From assembly GCA_003054695.1 (NCBI GenBank), contig QAZA01000005.1, forward strand, positions 62,001 to 126,000: a DNA stretch of 64,000 bases, read 5' to 3'. The translations under genes and the position numbers were made by a program. The DNA comes from Verrucomicrobia bacterium LW23 (lineage in GTDB: Bacteria > Verrucomicrobiota > Verrucomicrobiia > Methylacidiphilales > UBA1321). How positions within the stretch are numbered: position 1 is the first letter of the stretch; every line of letters starts with the position of its first letter. The notes below the pieces were generated by a model. It did no database searches, was not told where the DNA came from, and saw only the letters and a list, made by a program, of their open reading frames with translations. Shown piece after piece: positions 30,599 through 38,488 of this stretch.

Positions 30599-31507
30599 AT
30601 GGGCTCAACTTTGCTGATTTTTCCCGCCGCCGCGCCGGGGCTGGTACCCACACCCGTGCTGGCGGACGGCATTCTGTTTGCACTGCAGCACGCCAACTGG
30701 GCGGGCCATCTGGTGCTGCTTTTGCTGGCGCTGGGCTCCATCTTTTCCTGGTCGGTCATGATCAGCAAGTTCCTGCAGATTCGCACCGTGCGGCGTCAAA
30801 ACGCGGCGTTCCTCAAGCGCTTTCGCGCGAGCCGCACCCCCATGGCGCTGGCCATGAGCGGCGAGACGTTCCCCGGCAGCACCTACTTTGAGGTATACGA
30901 GGCGGGCGCCCGGGAGATGATTTTTCAGATGACAGGCACCACCACGTGGGACGAGCGCACCATGGCCATCCTGGCCCGACCGCCGCGCATCTCCAGCGTG
31001 GCCATGTCCAGCGTGCGCAGCGCCATGGAGCGCACGGTAAGCGAGCAGGCGCTGCGGCTGGAGGACAGGATGATTTTGCTGGCCACCGCCGTCAGCGGCG
31101 CGCCGTTTCTGGGCCTGCTGGGCACGGTGTGGGGCGTTATGGATACGTTTAGCGACATCGCGCAGAAGGGCAACGCCTCCCTGGCCACGATGGCGCCGGG
31201 CGTCTCCGGCGCGCTGATAACGACGGTGACCGGTCTGCTGGTCGCCATCCCGGCGATGTTTGGCTACAACTTCCTGGTGGTTACCGTGCGGCGCCTCACT
31301 GTCGAGATGGACAACTTTGCCGCCGAGCTGGCCAGCAGTTTTGACCACCGCCACCTGCGCAGCGACGCCCAGGCCGCCGCCCCCGCAGCGCAGCAACATC
31401 CCCAGCACGCGGCACCACAAGCCCATCCGCAGGCCCACCCCCAGCAACATCCCGCCGAGCACCACCGCCACCCCGCCGCCCCGCCGGCGCGGGAGCGGCA
31501 GGGTTAG
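30599..31507 (+). CDS. ExbB/TolQ/MotA-family proton channel protein with His-rich tail
   Basis: 302 residues from ATG 30599. Three TM segments, including HLVLLLLALGSIFSWSVMI near the N-terminus. The conserved channel region reads APFLGLLGTVWGVMDTFSDI and PGVSGALITTVTGLLVAIPAM, as in ExbB/TolQ. These proteins form the proton-driven motor that powers TonB or TolA. The last about 45 residues are rich in His, Pro, Ala and Gln (QQHPQHAAPQAHPQ type), unusual for the family. The next gene is not an ExbD/TolR; a repeat element follows. It probably works with the TonB-like gene at 28472. Confidence 0.85.
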   Translation: MGSTLLIFPAAAPGLVPTPVLADGILFALQHANWAGHLVLLLLALGSIFSWSVMISKFLQIRTVRRQNAAFLKRFRASRTPMALAMSGETFPGSTYFEVYEAGAREMIFQMTGTTTWDERTMAILARPPRISSVAMSSVRSAMERTVSEQALRLEDRMILLATAVSGAPFLGLLGTVWGVMDTFSDIAQKGNASLATMAPGVSGALITTVTGLLVAIPAMFGYNFLVVTVRRLTVEMDNFAAELASSFDHRHLRSDAQAAAPAAQQHPQHAAPQAHPQAHPQQHPAEHHRHPAAPPARERQG

Positions 31508-31527
31508 CGGTTTGTGGTTAGCAAGCC

Positions 31528-31695
31528 TTAGACCAAGTCGCACAGTTATTTGCTCTTTTTGCGGGCCGCCTTCGGGCTACGGCCGCACTGAAACTCCGGT
31601 CGAGCATTATTTTAATGCACTCCCTCCGTTTCAGCGCACCCATAGCCCAAAATCAGCTCCGCATAAAGAGCAAATAACTTTGCGAGTTGGTCTTA
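31528..31695. repeat. 168-bp palindromic element with 37-bp terminal inverted repeats
   Basis: The left arm (31528-31564, starting TTAGACCAAGTCGC) and the right arm (31659-31695, ending in the complement of TAAGACCAACTCGC) match in inverted orientation with four mismatches, including ends. Internal nested pairs are CTGAAAC/GTTTCAG and GGGCTA/TAGCCC. No coding capacity. Unrelated in sequence to the 3177 element family. Its right end provides the TAA stop of the HD-GYP gene (31693-31695). Confidence 0.8.
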
Positions 31696-33312
31696 CACCG
31701 GCTCCGTGGCCGTGGTTGCGGCGGCTTTGGCGGCGGCGGCCATTTCGGGGTCGTCGATAAAGGACTGGGAGATGTGGAAGATGTCGGCCTCAATGGCCAG
31801 GAAGGCGTCGACGATGTCCGGGTCAAACTGTCGGCCGCGTTCGGCGGCGATGATCTGGATGACTTCCTCGTGCGGGATGGCCGCCTTGTAGCAGCGCTTG
31901 GAGAGGAGCGCGTCGTAGACGTCGGCCAGCGCCATAATGCGGCCGCACAAGGGGATGTTCTCGCCCTCAAGCCTCTGCGGGTAGCCTTTGCCGTCCCAAC
32001 GCTCGTGGTGGGTCAGCGCGATTTCGGCTGCCAGCCTGAGGAAGGCCGACTCCCCGTGGGCCGTCTTGCTGGCGCGATGAAGCGCCCGGTGCCCCAGAGT
32101 GGTGTGGGTTTGCATCACCTCAAATTCCTCCTTTGTCAGCTTGCCGGGTTTGCGCAGAATGCTGTCGGGGATGCCGACTTTGCCGACGTCGTGCAGCGGG
32201 GCGGTGGTGCGCAGCAGCTCGATGTACTCGTCGGTAAGGACGCCCTTGTGCTTGCCGCGGCGGCGAAGCTCCACGGCCAGGGCTTTGACGTACTCCTGCG
32301 TGCGCTGAAGGTGAGCGCCGGTGTCGGAGTCGTGCGTTTCGGCAAGCGCGGCCAGCGCTACAATGGCCGCGTTGCGCGTGTCGATCACCTCCTGCTGGGC
32401 GGCGACGCGCAGCCTAATCTCGCGCCTCAGAGACGCGACGTAGAAGATCAGCCCCACAAAGACGATGATGCCCGCAATGCGCAGCACATCCATCAGCTCC
32501 ACGCCCACCTCGTGTATCACCATCCAGCGCTGGCGTATGGCGTCGTGCTCCTCTTCGGCAATTGCCGCGATGGCTTTGTTGAGAATCGGGACGAAGGGCG
32601 CCCAGTCCTTGCGCACCCCAATGGCCAGAGGCAACGTGTATGGCAGCCGAAACGCCACGCGCAGGTTGGCGATGCCCACTTCGTCCAACGCAAAGGTAGT
32701 GGACGCGATGTCGCCCGCGTAGGCGTCCACCTGCCCGGTGGAGACGGCCAGCAGGGCGTCCTCCAGGCTGTCGAACGTGCGGACCTGGGCGTGCGACATG
32801 TTGCGCCGCACGTAGTCCTCAATAATCCACGCCCTGGGCACGGCAATGGTTTTGCCGCGCAGGTCGTCGTTGGAGTTGATGGTGCGGTCCTGCTTGCGCA
32901 CCAGCACGGCGGTGGGCAGCTCCGTAACGGTGTTGGTGAAAGTGAGGTAGGTGCCGCGCTCGGCTGTCGGCGCCAGCAGGGTGCACAGGTCCACCTCCCC
33001 TTTCTTGAGCTGATCGATGCTGGCTGGCCAGGACTCCGCGTAGACGGCGCGGACTCTCAGCCCCAGCTTTTTGGCTATGAGGTAGTCGTAATCGGCGGCG
33101 AGGCCGCGGTACTCGCCATTCTTGTCAATCCACTGCTGGGGCTTGGAGGTGGAGCCAACCGCGCGCCACTCGGGATGAGCTTCCAGCCACGCTTTCTCCT
33201 CCGGCGTCAAATCCACTGCCTGGCACAGGGTGGCGAACGCGACGCCTCCCAGCAGCACACATGCAACTATACGTGTGATCCGGCCGAGACTACAGCGCAG
33301 GCAAAAAGTCAT
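31693..33312 (-). CDS. periplasmic solute-binding domain fused to HD-GYP (c-di-GMP phosphodiesterase)
   Basis: 539 residues. Signal peptide, then a type 3 solute-binding-protein domain (about 35-270: WRAVGSTSKPQQWIDKNGEYRGLAADY, VDLCTLLAPTAERGTYL, DAYAGDIASTTFAL). TM helix at about 277-294 (VLRIAGIIVFVGLIFYVASL), a short coiled linker, and an HD-GYP domain (about 325-510) with HDVGKVGIPDSIL (HD at 374-375), HHERWDGKGYP (GYP at 442-444) and ADVYDAL. It senses a small periplasmic ligand and probably hydrolyses c-di-GMP inside. The last codon merges with the repeat element. Divergent from the cheA-like gene with a 145-bp gap. Confidence 0.9.
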   Translation of the reverse strand: MTFCLRCSLGRITRIVACVLLGGVAFATLCQAVDLTPEEKAWLEAHPEWRAVGSTSKPQQWIDKNGEYRGLAADYDYLIAKKLGLRVRAVYAESWPASIDQLKKGEVDLCTLLAPTAERGTYLTFTNTVTELPTAVLVRKQDRTINSNDDLRGKTIAVPRAWIIEDYVRRNMSHAQVRTFDSLEDALLAVSTGQVDAYAGDIASTTFALDEVGIANLRVAFRLPYTLPLAIGVRKDWAPFVPILNKAIAAIAEEEHDAIRQRWMVIHEVGVELMDVLRIAGIIVFVGLIFYVASLRREIRLRVAAQQEVIDTRNAAIVALAALAETHDSDTGAHLQRTQEYVKALAVELRRRGKHKGVLTDEYIELLRTTAPLHDVGKVGIPDSILRKPGKLTKEEFEVMQTHTTLGHRALHRASKTAHGESAFLRLAAEIALTHHERWDGKGYPQRLEGENIPLCGRIMALADVYDALLSKRCYKAAIPHEEVIQIIAAERGRQFDPDIVDAFLAIEADIFHISQSFIDDPEMAAAAKAAATTATEPV

Positions 33313-33457
33313 GCGTACAGAAAGCTATCTTAAATACCTTATCAATCAAAGAAAATTGGGCCTCTGATGCTCAGTTACGGGCGAAAAGATTCTTGCCCGG
33401 GCAGAGGCGGGAGCGATACGCTGGCGGGGAGCGGAAGCCCCAATTGCCGCAAATGAT

Positions 33458-36148
33458 ATGGATGCCGACGACTTTCCCCCTCCCCCCGTGCCGCCCCCGC
33501 AGCAGCAGCACCACCCCATGACGGGCGATGAAGACATGGCGGTGCACGAGGAGGTGCGGCTGGATATTGAATCCGACGGCGACCTGCTGAGCGAGTTTAT
33601 CTCCGAGGCGCGCGAGCACCTGGCTGAGGTGGAACAAGGCGTGCTTGCGCTGGAGTCCGCCGCGCCCTCCTCCCAGCGCGGGGAGGAGGCGATGCGCACG
33701 ATTTTTCGCGCCTTCCACAGCTTTAAAGGCGTCGCGGGATATCTGAATCTGGCCCCCATCCACAACCTGGCGCACGAGGTGGAGAGCGTGCTGGACGCCG
33801 TGCGCCACGGAGCAATGGCGGTGGACGCCCCCATCACCCAGCTGGTGCTGGAGAGCAAGGATGTGCTGGAGCGCTTTGTGCGCGACATGGAGATGCGCCT
33901 GCAGAATCCCGCCGAAAGCGCCGTGCCTATCCGCGTGGCGACCTCTCACCTGGAGCTGCGCGCCCGTGCGATTCTCACCACGCCGGCCTCCGCGATGGCA
34001 GAGCCGGAACCGGGCGCGGCCTCGGGCGCAAACCCAGGCAAGACCTTGAGCATGAGCGTAAGCGCGAGCACGAGCGTGAGCACAGGCCTGAGCACGGGGG
34101 GAACCGAAAGCCCTGGCAATTCCGCACAGCCGGCCCCGTCCGCAAGCCCTGCCGCGCCGGATGCATCCCCGTCTGCGCCTGCTTCGGCCGCCTCGCCGAC
34201 ACCGCGCCCGCTCCCCCCCCTTTTTGCGAGCACGCAGGCGGCCCGCCCTCCACAGCCTGGCCCAGGACCACAGGCCCCGGGCATCCCCACGGCGGCCGAT
34301 CCCACGACGATCCGCCCCGCCGCCGCTGCCGCTGCCGAGCCGGACGCCACGCGCCACCCGCTGCCGCCCGGGCCCGCCCAGGGCCCCAGCGCGCCGATAA
34401 CCCCGGCCACCGCGCTGCCCGGCGCGCCGGAAGACGCCCAGGTGCCTGCATCCGCGCCCGAGGCTAAGGATCAGCCCCAGGCCGCGCCTTCGCCCGCCCC
34501 CGTGCCCGCGCCCGAGGCGGAAGAGCCGCCGGTGCCTTTCGCCTATTCCTTCTCCTCCGCACGCCCGGCCGGGGGATCTCCCTCCGCGCCCGGCCCTGTC
34601 CGCGCCACATCGGGCGGGGGAAGCGGCCTGCAGCTTCCCCTCAACCCCGGCGAGTTGCACGGGCAGGCGCCCGCGCCAACCCCTGCTGGTGCTTCTGCGC
34701 CCTCACCCGCGCCGGCAGCAGCCCCGGCCTCCGCCGCGGACGTTGCCTCCGACGCCAACCAGGGCACTACGCGCGTGGACGTGGCCCGGCTGGATATGCT
34801 GGTGGAGTACGTGCGTGAGCTCTCCGTCGTCCACTCGCTGGTCGGCCAAAGCATCCGCGAGCTGGGCGTCAAAAACAATCGCCTGACCCGCCAACTGGCC
34901 CAGATGCAACGTCTCAGCCGCGAGCTGCAGCGCACCAGCATGGCCATGCGCCTGGTGCCCATGAGCGGCCTCTTCCGCCGCATGCAACGCGTCGTGCGCG
35001 ACCTGGCCCGGCGGGAAAACAAGCAGATCAACCTCATCCTTTCCGGCGACGACACCGAGCTGGACCGCACTCTCGTCGAGCAACTCGCCGATCCCCTCAC
35101 CCACATGGTCCGCAACGCCGTGGACCACGGCATTGAAGCGCCCGAACGCCGCATGGCCGCCGGCAAATCGCCCGCCGGCACGCTGCGCATTGAGGCGCGC
35201 CACGCGGGCAGCCAGGTGGTGGTACGCATTGCCGACGATGGCGCGGGACTCGATCGTAACCGCATCCTCATCAAGGGGATAGAACGCGGACTTGTACCCC
35301 CCACCGCCGTGCTGGAGGCCGAGGAGATCGACCAGCTCATCTTCGCCCCCGGCTTCAGCACCGCCGACGTCATCACCGATATCTCCGGCCGCGGCGTGGG
35401 CCTGGACGTGGTGCGCCAGCATATCGATAACCTGCGCGGCCAGATCGATATTGAGACAGAGGCCGGCAAAGGCACCGCCTTCATCATCACCCTGCCGCTG
35501 ACAACCTCCATCCTGGACGGCATGATCGTCACGATCGGCGCCCAGCGCTTCATCATCCCCAGCCCCAGCGTGCTGCGCACCTTCCGCCCCACCCCGCCCA
35601 AAGCCGCCGCCGAGCCGCGCGGGGACACCGCCGGCAGTGACGCGGCCGCCGCACCGGTCGCCCTGCCATCCCTCGCCTCCCCCCAATCCCTGCTGGGCGA
35701 GGGCCCGGACGACACCTCCGCCGCCGGCGTCAGCATCCACACCGACGGTACCGTGTACGAGATGGAAGGCAGCCGCATTGCCGTTATCGACGTGCGCGGC
35801 AAACTCATCCCCCTGGTGCGCGTGGCTGAGGTCCTCGGCATCGAGCCGCTCTTCCGCGACGCCACCCAGGGCCTCGTCGTCCTGGTAGAGGCCGAAGGCC
35901 GCGAAGTCGCCCTGCTCGTCGATCGCGTCATCGGCAAGCAGGAAGTCGTCATCAAACCGCTGGGCGAAACCTTCCGCCGCAACGAGTTCTTCGCCGGCGC
36001 CTCCCTCCTCAGCGACGGCATCCTCAGCCTCGTTCTCAACATCCTCGCCATCGCCCGCCACACCAGCCGCCTGCACGAAATCACCGAACGCCGCGCCCAG
36101 GAACAACGCTGGCAAACCGCCACCGAAGGCGGGGATGTGGTGATTTGA
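33458..36148 (+). CDS. CheA-type hybrid chemotaxis histidine kinase with very long Pro/Ala linker
   Basis: 896 residues. HPt domain with phospho-acceptor H87 in RAFHSFKGVAGYLNLAP. About residues 175-435 are Pro/Ala/Ser-rich low complexity in place of the CheA P2 domain. Then a dimerisation/catalytic kinase core (N box HMVRNAVDHGIE, G1 IADDGAGLD, G2 DISGRGVGLDVV, GKGTAFIITLPL) and a C-terminal CheW-like domain (RIAVIDVRGKLIPLVRVAEVLGI). It has all CheA parts except a recognisable P2. No CheW, CheY, CheR, CheB or receptor gene is in the window. It may signal to the divergent HD-GYP protein or to a distant cluster. Confidence 0.9.
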   Translation: MDADDFPPPPVPPPQQQHHPMTGDEDMAVHEEVRLDIESDGDLLSEFISEAREHLAEVEQGVLALESAAPSSQRGEEAMRTIFRAFHSFKGVAGYLNLAPIHNLAHEVESVLDAVRHGAMAVDAPITQLVLESKDVLERFVRDMEMRLQNPAESAVPIRVATSHLELRARAILTTPASAMAEPEPGAASGANPGKTLSMSVSASTSVSTGLSTGGTESPGNSAQPAPSASPAAPDASPSAPASAASPTPRPLPPLFASTQAARPPQPGPGPQAPGIPTAADPTTIRPAAAAAAEPDATRHPLPPGPAQGPSAPITPATALPGAPEDAQVPASAPEAKDQPQAAPSPAPVPAPEAEEPPVPFAYSFSSARPAGGSPSAPGPVRATSGGGSGLQLPLNPGELHGQAPAPTPAGASAPSPAPAAAPASAADVASDANQGTTRVDVARLDMLVEYVRELSVVHSLVGQSIRELGVKNNRLTRQLAQMQRLSRELQRTSMAMRLVPMSGLFRRMQRVVRDLARRENKQINLILSGDDTELDRTLVEQLADPLTHMVRNAVDHGIEAPERRMAAGKSPAGTLRIEARHAGSQVVVRIADDGAGLDRNRILIKGIERGLVPPTAVLEAEEIDQLIFAPGFSTADVITDISGRGVGLDVVRQHIDNLRGQIDIETEAGKGTAFIITLPLTTSILDGMIVTIGAQRFIIPSPSVLRTFRPTPPKAAAEPRGDTAGSDAAAAPVALPSLASPQSLLGEGPDDTSAAGVSIHTDGTVYEMEGSRIAVIDVRGKLIPLVRVAEVLGIEPLFRDATQGLVVLVEAEGREVALLVDRVIGKQEVVIKPLGETFRRNEFFAGASLLSDGILSLVLNILAIARHTSRLHEITERRAQEQRWQTATEGGDVVI

Positions 36149-36231
36149 GAGCCTCCCTGAGCGACGCTTGACTGCGGCAACCACCACAGGAAATCCGTAC
36201 TACCCATACAAAGTATTTTTTTTATTAAATC

Positions 36232-36543
36232 TAGAGGCTGTCGACATTTCCGCTGCATCCCCTTGGCGAAACTTTCCGTCCTTGGCGATATTATCTGCCT
36301 TGGATCTACGGACCTTCAGATAACATCGCCAAGGGCGGAAAGTTTCGCCAAGAGGGTTGCTTCCATGATGTTCAACCTTCCTTACGTTCCCCCTTTATCC
36401 CCAGCTTAGAGGCTTGTATCCCCCTTAGAGCGAGACATTCTCCTCCGTATTGCAGTACGGCTTCACAGATGTCTCGCTCTAAAGGGGATACAAGCCTCTA
36501 AGCTGGGGATAAAGGGGAGGAGGCCAAATGTCGACAGCCTCTA
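36232..36543 (-). repeat. double-hairpin TIR element, full-length copy C
   Basis: This 312-bp element has perfect 18-bp terminal inverted repeats TAGAGGCTGTCGACATTT, with TA at both ends. Hairpin 2: 36259-36297 pairs with 36317-36355 (36 of 39). Hairpin 1: 36390-36438 pairs with 36469-36517 (48 of 49), with a 30-nt loop that carries CCGTAttgcaGTACGG. Between them is the spacer conserved in copy A (36357-36388). On the plus strand hairpin 2 comes first, so orientation is opposite to copies A and B. No transposase or ORF. It begins 84 bp beyond the cheA-like stop. Confidence 0.9.
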
Positions 36544-36551
36544 AATGAATA

Positions 36552-36662
36552 ATGAATTACCTAGTAAAGAAAGCTATCAGATCGCTTGAAGATACAGGCG
36601 AAAAACTAAAGAAGGCTCAAGATACACACCGCAATACATTAACAACCGCGATGGGTAGTTAA
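36552..36662 (+). CDS. 36-residue ORF, possible gene fragment
   Basis: MNYLVKKAIRSLEDTGEKLK, then KAQDTHRNTLTTAMGS; 36 residues, basic and amphipathic. It begins 9 bp after the element at 36232-36543, in sequence much richer in A+T than its neighbours. The pattern loosely recalls the C-terminal helix of RmuC-family proteins, which I cannot confirm. It may be a relict of a gene disrupted when the element inserted, or noise. Confidence 0.25.
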   Translation: MNYLVKKAIRSLEDTGEKLKKAQDTHRNTLTTAMGS

Positions 36663-36671
36663 TTGCTGGAC

Positions 36672-36692
36672 GCATCCATTGTCATTGGATGC
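36672..36692. terminator. small hairpin in 36.1-36.8 kb intergenic
   Basis: GCATCCA (36672-36678) and TGGATGC (36686-36692) form a 7-bp stem with a 7-nt loop. No U-tract. The rest of 36693-36802 shows nothing beyond A+T-rich sequence leading to the end of the kinase gene. Confidence 0.35.
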
Positions 36693-36802
36693 CGGATTAA
36701 TCAAGGCCTCAGATTCCGCTGCGAATACGGGTAAAAGTTAAGCAGATTCCTACCATCGCTTTAACCCTCCACATGTGCATGCCCTAAGATAACACCCGCC
36801 CT

Positions 36803-38071
36803 CTACAACATCAGCTTCAGCTTCCCCACACCCGTCTTCAGCTGATCCGCCAGCTTTTGCAGCCTGGGCAGGGAGGTCTTCTCCGCCAGCACCACCACCG
36901 TACCGCCGGCGCCGCCGGAGGAGATGCGGGCGCCGTAGATGCCTTTTTCCGGGCCAAGCTGCATCGCCGCGTCCACCATTTTGTCGCACTCCGCGGAGCC
37001 CAGGCCGATGTGCGTGTAGCCCACGTGCGATTGCAGCATCAGCTCGCCCACCAGGGTGAGCGTTTTGCGCCCGCTGGGGCTGGCGAAATTGCGCAGCAGG
37101 CTCGCCGCCAGCTGACAACGAAAGTTCTCCGCGATCGGAAAGTGCAAACACGAGCGCACGCGGTAGGTCGTCTCCGGGTCCACCGTCGTGCACGGATCGT
37201 CCGTCTTGCCAAACTTCTCCTCAAACTCTCGGCCCGTCATCCTGTCCGGCACAAATTCGTCGCCGTGCAGCACAAAGGTGGAGGGGGCAATCTCGCTACT
37301 GTGCTCAAACGTTTGACCACCGCGCGTTTCAAAAATCTTCTTGCCCATAAAGGCCGCCGTGCGCGCCTGCACAAAAGGCGCCGACGCTTCATCGGAGCGC
37401 ACACTACCCGCCCAGCCCACCACGGCAATATTTTCCGGCAAGCGAATCGCCTCCAGCAAAATGTCCGGCCGGCACACAATGGGCAGCAAGTGCCCGGGGC
37501 GGCCAAACGCGCTGGCAAGCTGATCCTCCACGCCACACGGGTTACCCACAATCTTGTTCTCCGCCTCGCGCCCCATGCGCGCAATCTCGGTGCCGGAGAA
37601 AATCGTGTCGCTGAAATGCCCCAGCGCGCGCAGCGTGGCTACCTCCAGCGCGGCACTGCTGCTTACGCCAAGTGCCTGCGGCACATCGCTTTCGATAAAA
37701 AACTCCAGCCCGCCGTCCGGCACCCAGTCCTTGGCGCGGGAGAAGACCCACAGGCAGCCCAGCGGGTAAAACGCCCAGCCCGGTGCCTCCACGGCGATGA
37801 GCAGCGCGCGCCAGTTCGCGGCGTCGCACCGCTTGTGCAGGGCGGCCAGCAGCGGCGCAAAATCGCAGGAAAACTCGGCCAGCGGCGTCGTGCTCGTCAC
37901 CACAAGCTGCGAGTCCGGCCGGCTGGTAATGGCCACGCGCGTGGTCGCCGCAATGGGGCTTTGCAGCACCAGCGATCCGCTGTAATCCGCCACGCCACCC
38001 ATAAAATCGAGGCGGCCGGGGGCAACACCCTGGCTGGTGACCGGAGAGAACGCGCGCGCTTTGGTAGGCAT
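36803..38071 (-). CDS. GHMP-family sugar kinase, L-arabinokinase-like
   Basis: 422 residues from ATG 38071, with C-rich leader. The signature VAPGRLDFMGGVADYSGSLVLQ replaces the galactokinase GRVNLIGEHTDY and closely resembles plant L-arabinokinase (ARA1). The ATP loop is LGVSSSAALEVAT, the catalytic-Asp segment is GVEDQLASAFG, and motif 3 is GARISSGGAGGTVVV. It should phosphorylate an aldose at C1; L-arabinose or galactose are the leading candidates. No nucleotidyltransferase is adjacent. Confidence 0.75.
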   Translation of the reverse strand: MPTKARAFSPVTSQGVAPGRLDFMGGVADYSGSLVLQSPIAATTRVAITSRPDSQLVVTSTTPLAEFSCDFAPLLAALHKRCDAANWRALLIAVEAPGWAFYPLGCLWVFSRAKDWVPDGGLEFFIESDVPQALGVSSSAALEVATLRALGHFSDTIFSGTEIARMGREAENKIVGNPCGVEDQLASAFGRPGHLLPIVCRPDILLEAIRLPENIAVVGWAGSVRSDEASAPFVQARTAAFMGKKIFETRGGQTFEHSSEIAPSTFVLHGDEFVPDRMTGREFEEKFGKTDDPCTTVDPETTYRVRSCLHFPIAENFRCQLAASLLRNFASPSGRKTLTLVGELMLQSHVGYTHIGLGSAECDKMVDAAMQLGPEKGIYGARISSGGAGGTVVVLAEKTSLPRLQKLADQLKTGVGKLKLML

Positions 38072-38488
38072 GGGGGGAGAACCGCCGCGGGTACGGCGGA
38101 AATCGTAGGGTACAATCGACAATATATCCGTTCCTGGGGATTTGTCTTGCCGGAGCCTGAGGTTAACGTGCGATTGACGATCGCCTGAGCCGCCCATCCA
38201 AGGCGGATGAGAAGCTTCCTGCTTCGATTGGTTTGATGGGATCGCCTGCCTGCCTGATTTACCCGGAGCGCTTGCGCAGCACAAGAAGATCTCACGCGTT
38301 TAGCCCCCGCCGACGGCCCAAATCGGCCCCTCGGAGGTCGAGTTTAAGAAAAGCAGCGCTATAACTCTTTGATAACAAGCAGCTTATTGCTTAAACATTT
38401 AATCAGAGAAAATTTTACTTTATCTACAGCATTGTTTCATGTACAATACATACACATTGCTTTCCATCCGCACGACGTTGTACCCCAC
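38072..38488. other. intergenic between GHMP kinase and AraC regulator
   Basis: 417 bp. The kinase end is GC-rich. From 38340 on it is A+T-rich, with AAGCAgcttatTGCTT near 38380 as a small inverted repeat. No gene or RNA is recognised. It probably includes the leftward promoter of the kinase. Confidence 0.35.

Noticed and set aside
33980-34770. Repetitive coding stretch as CRISPR or tandem repeat array
   Set aside because: The repeats are degenerate Ser/Ala/Pro codons within the cheA-like gene; no constant repeat-spacer spacing.
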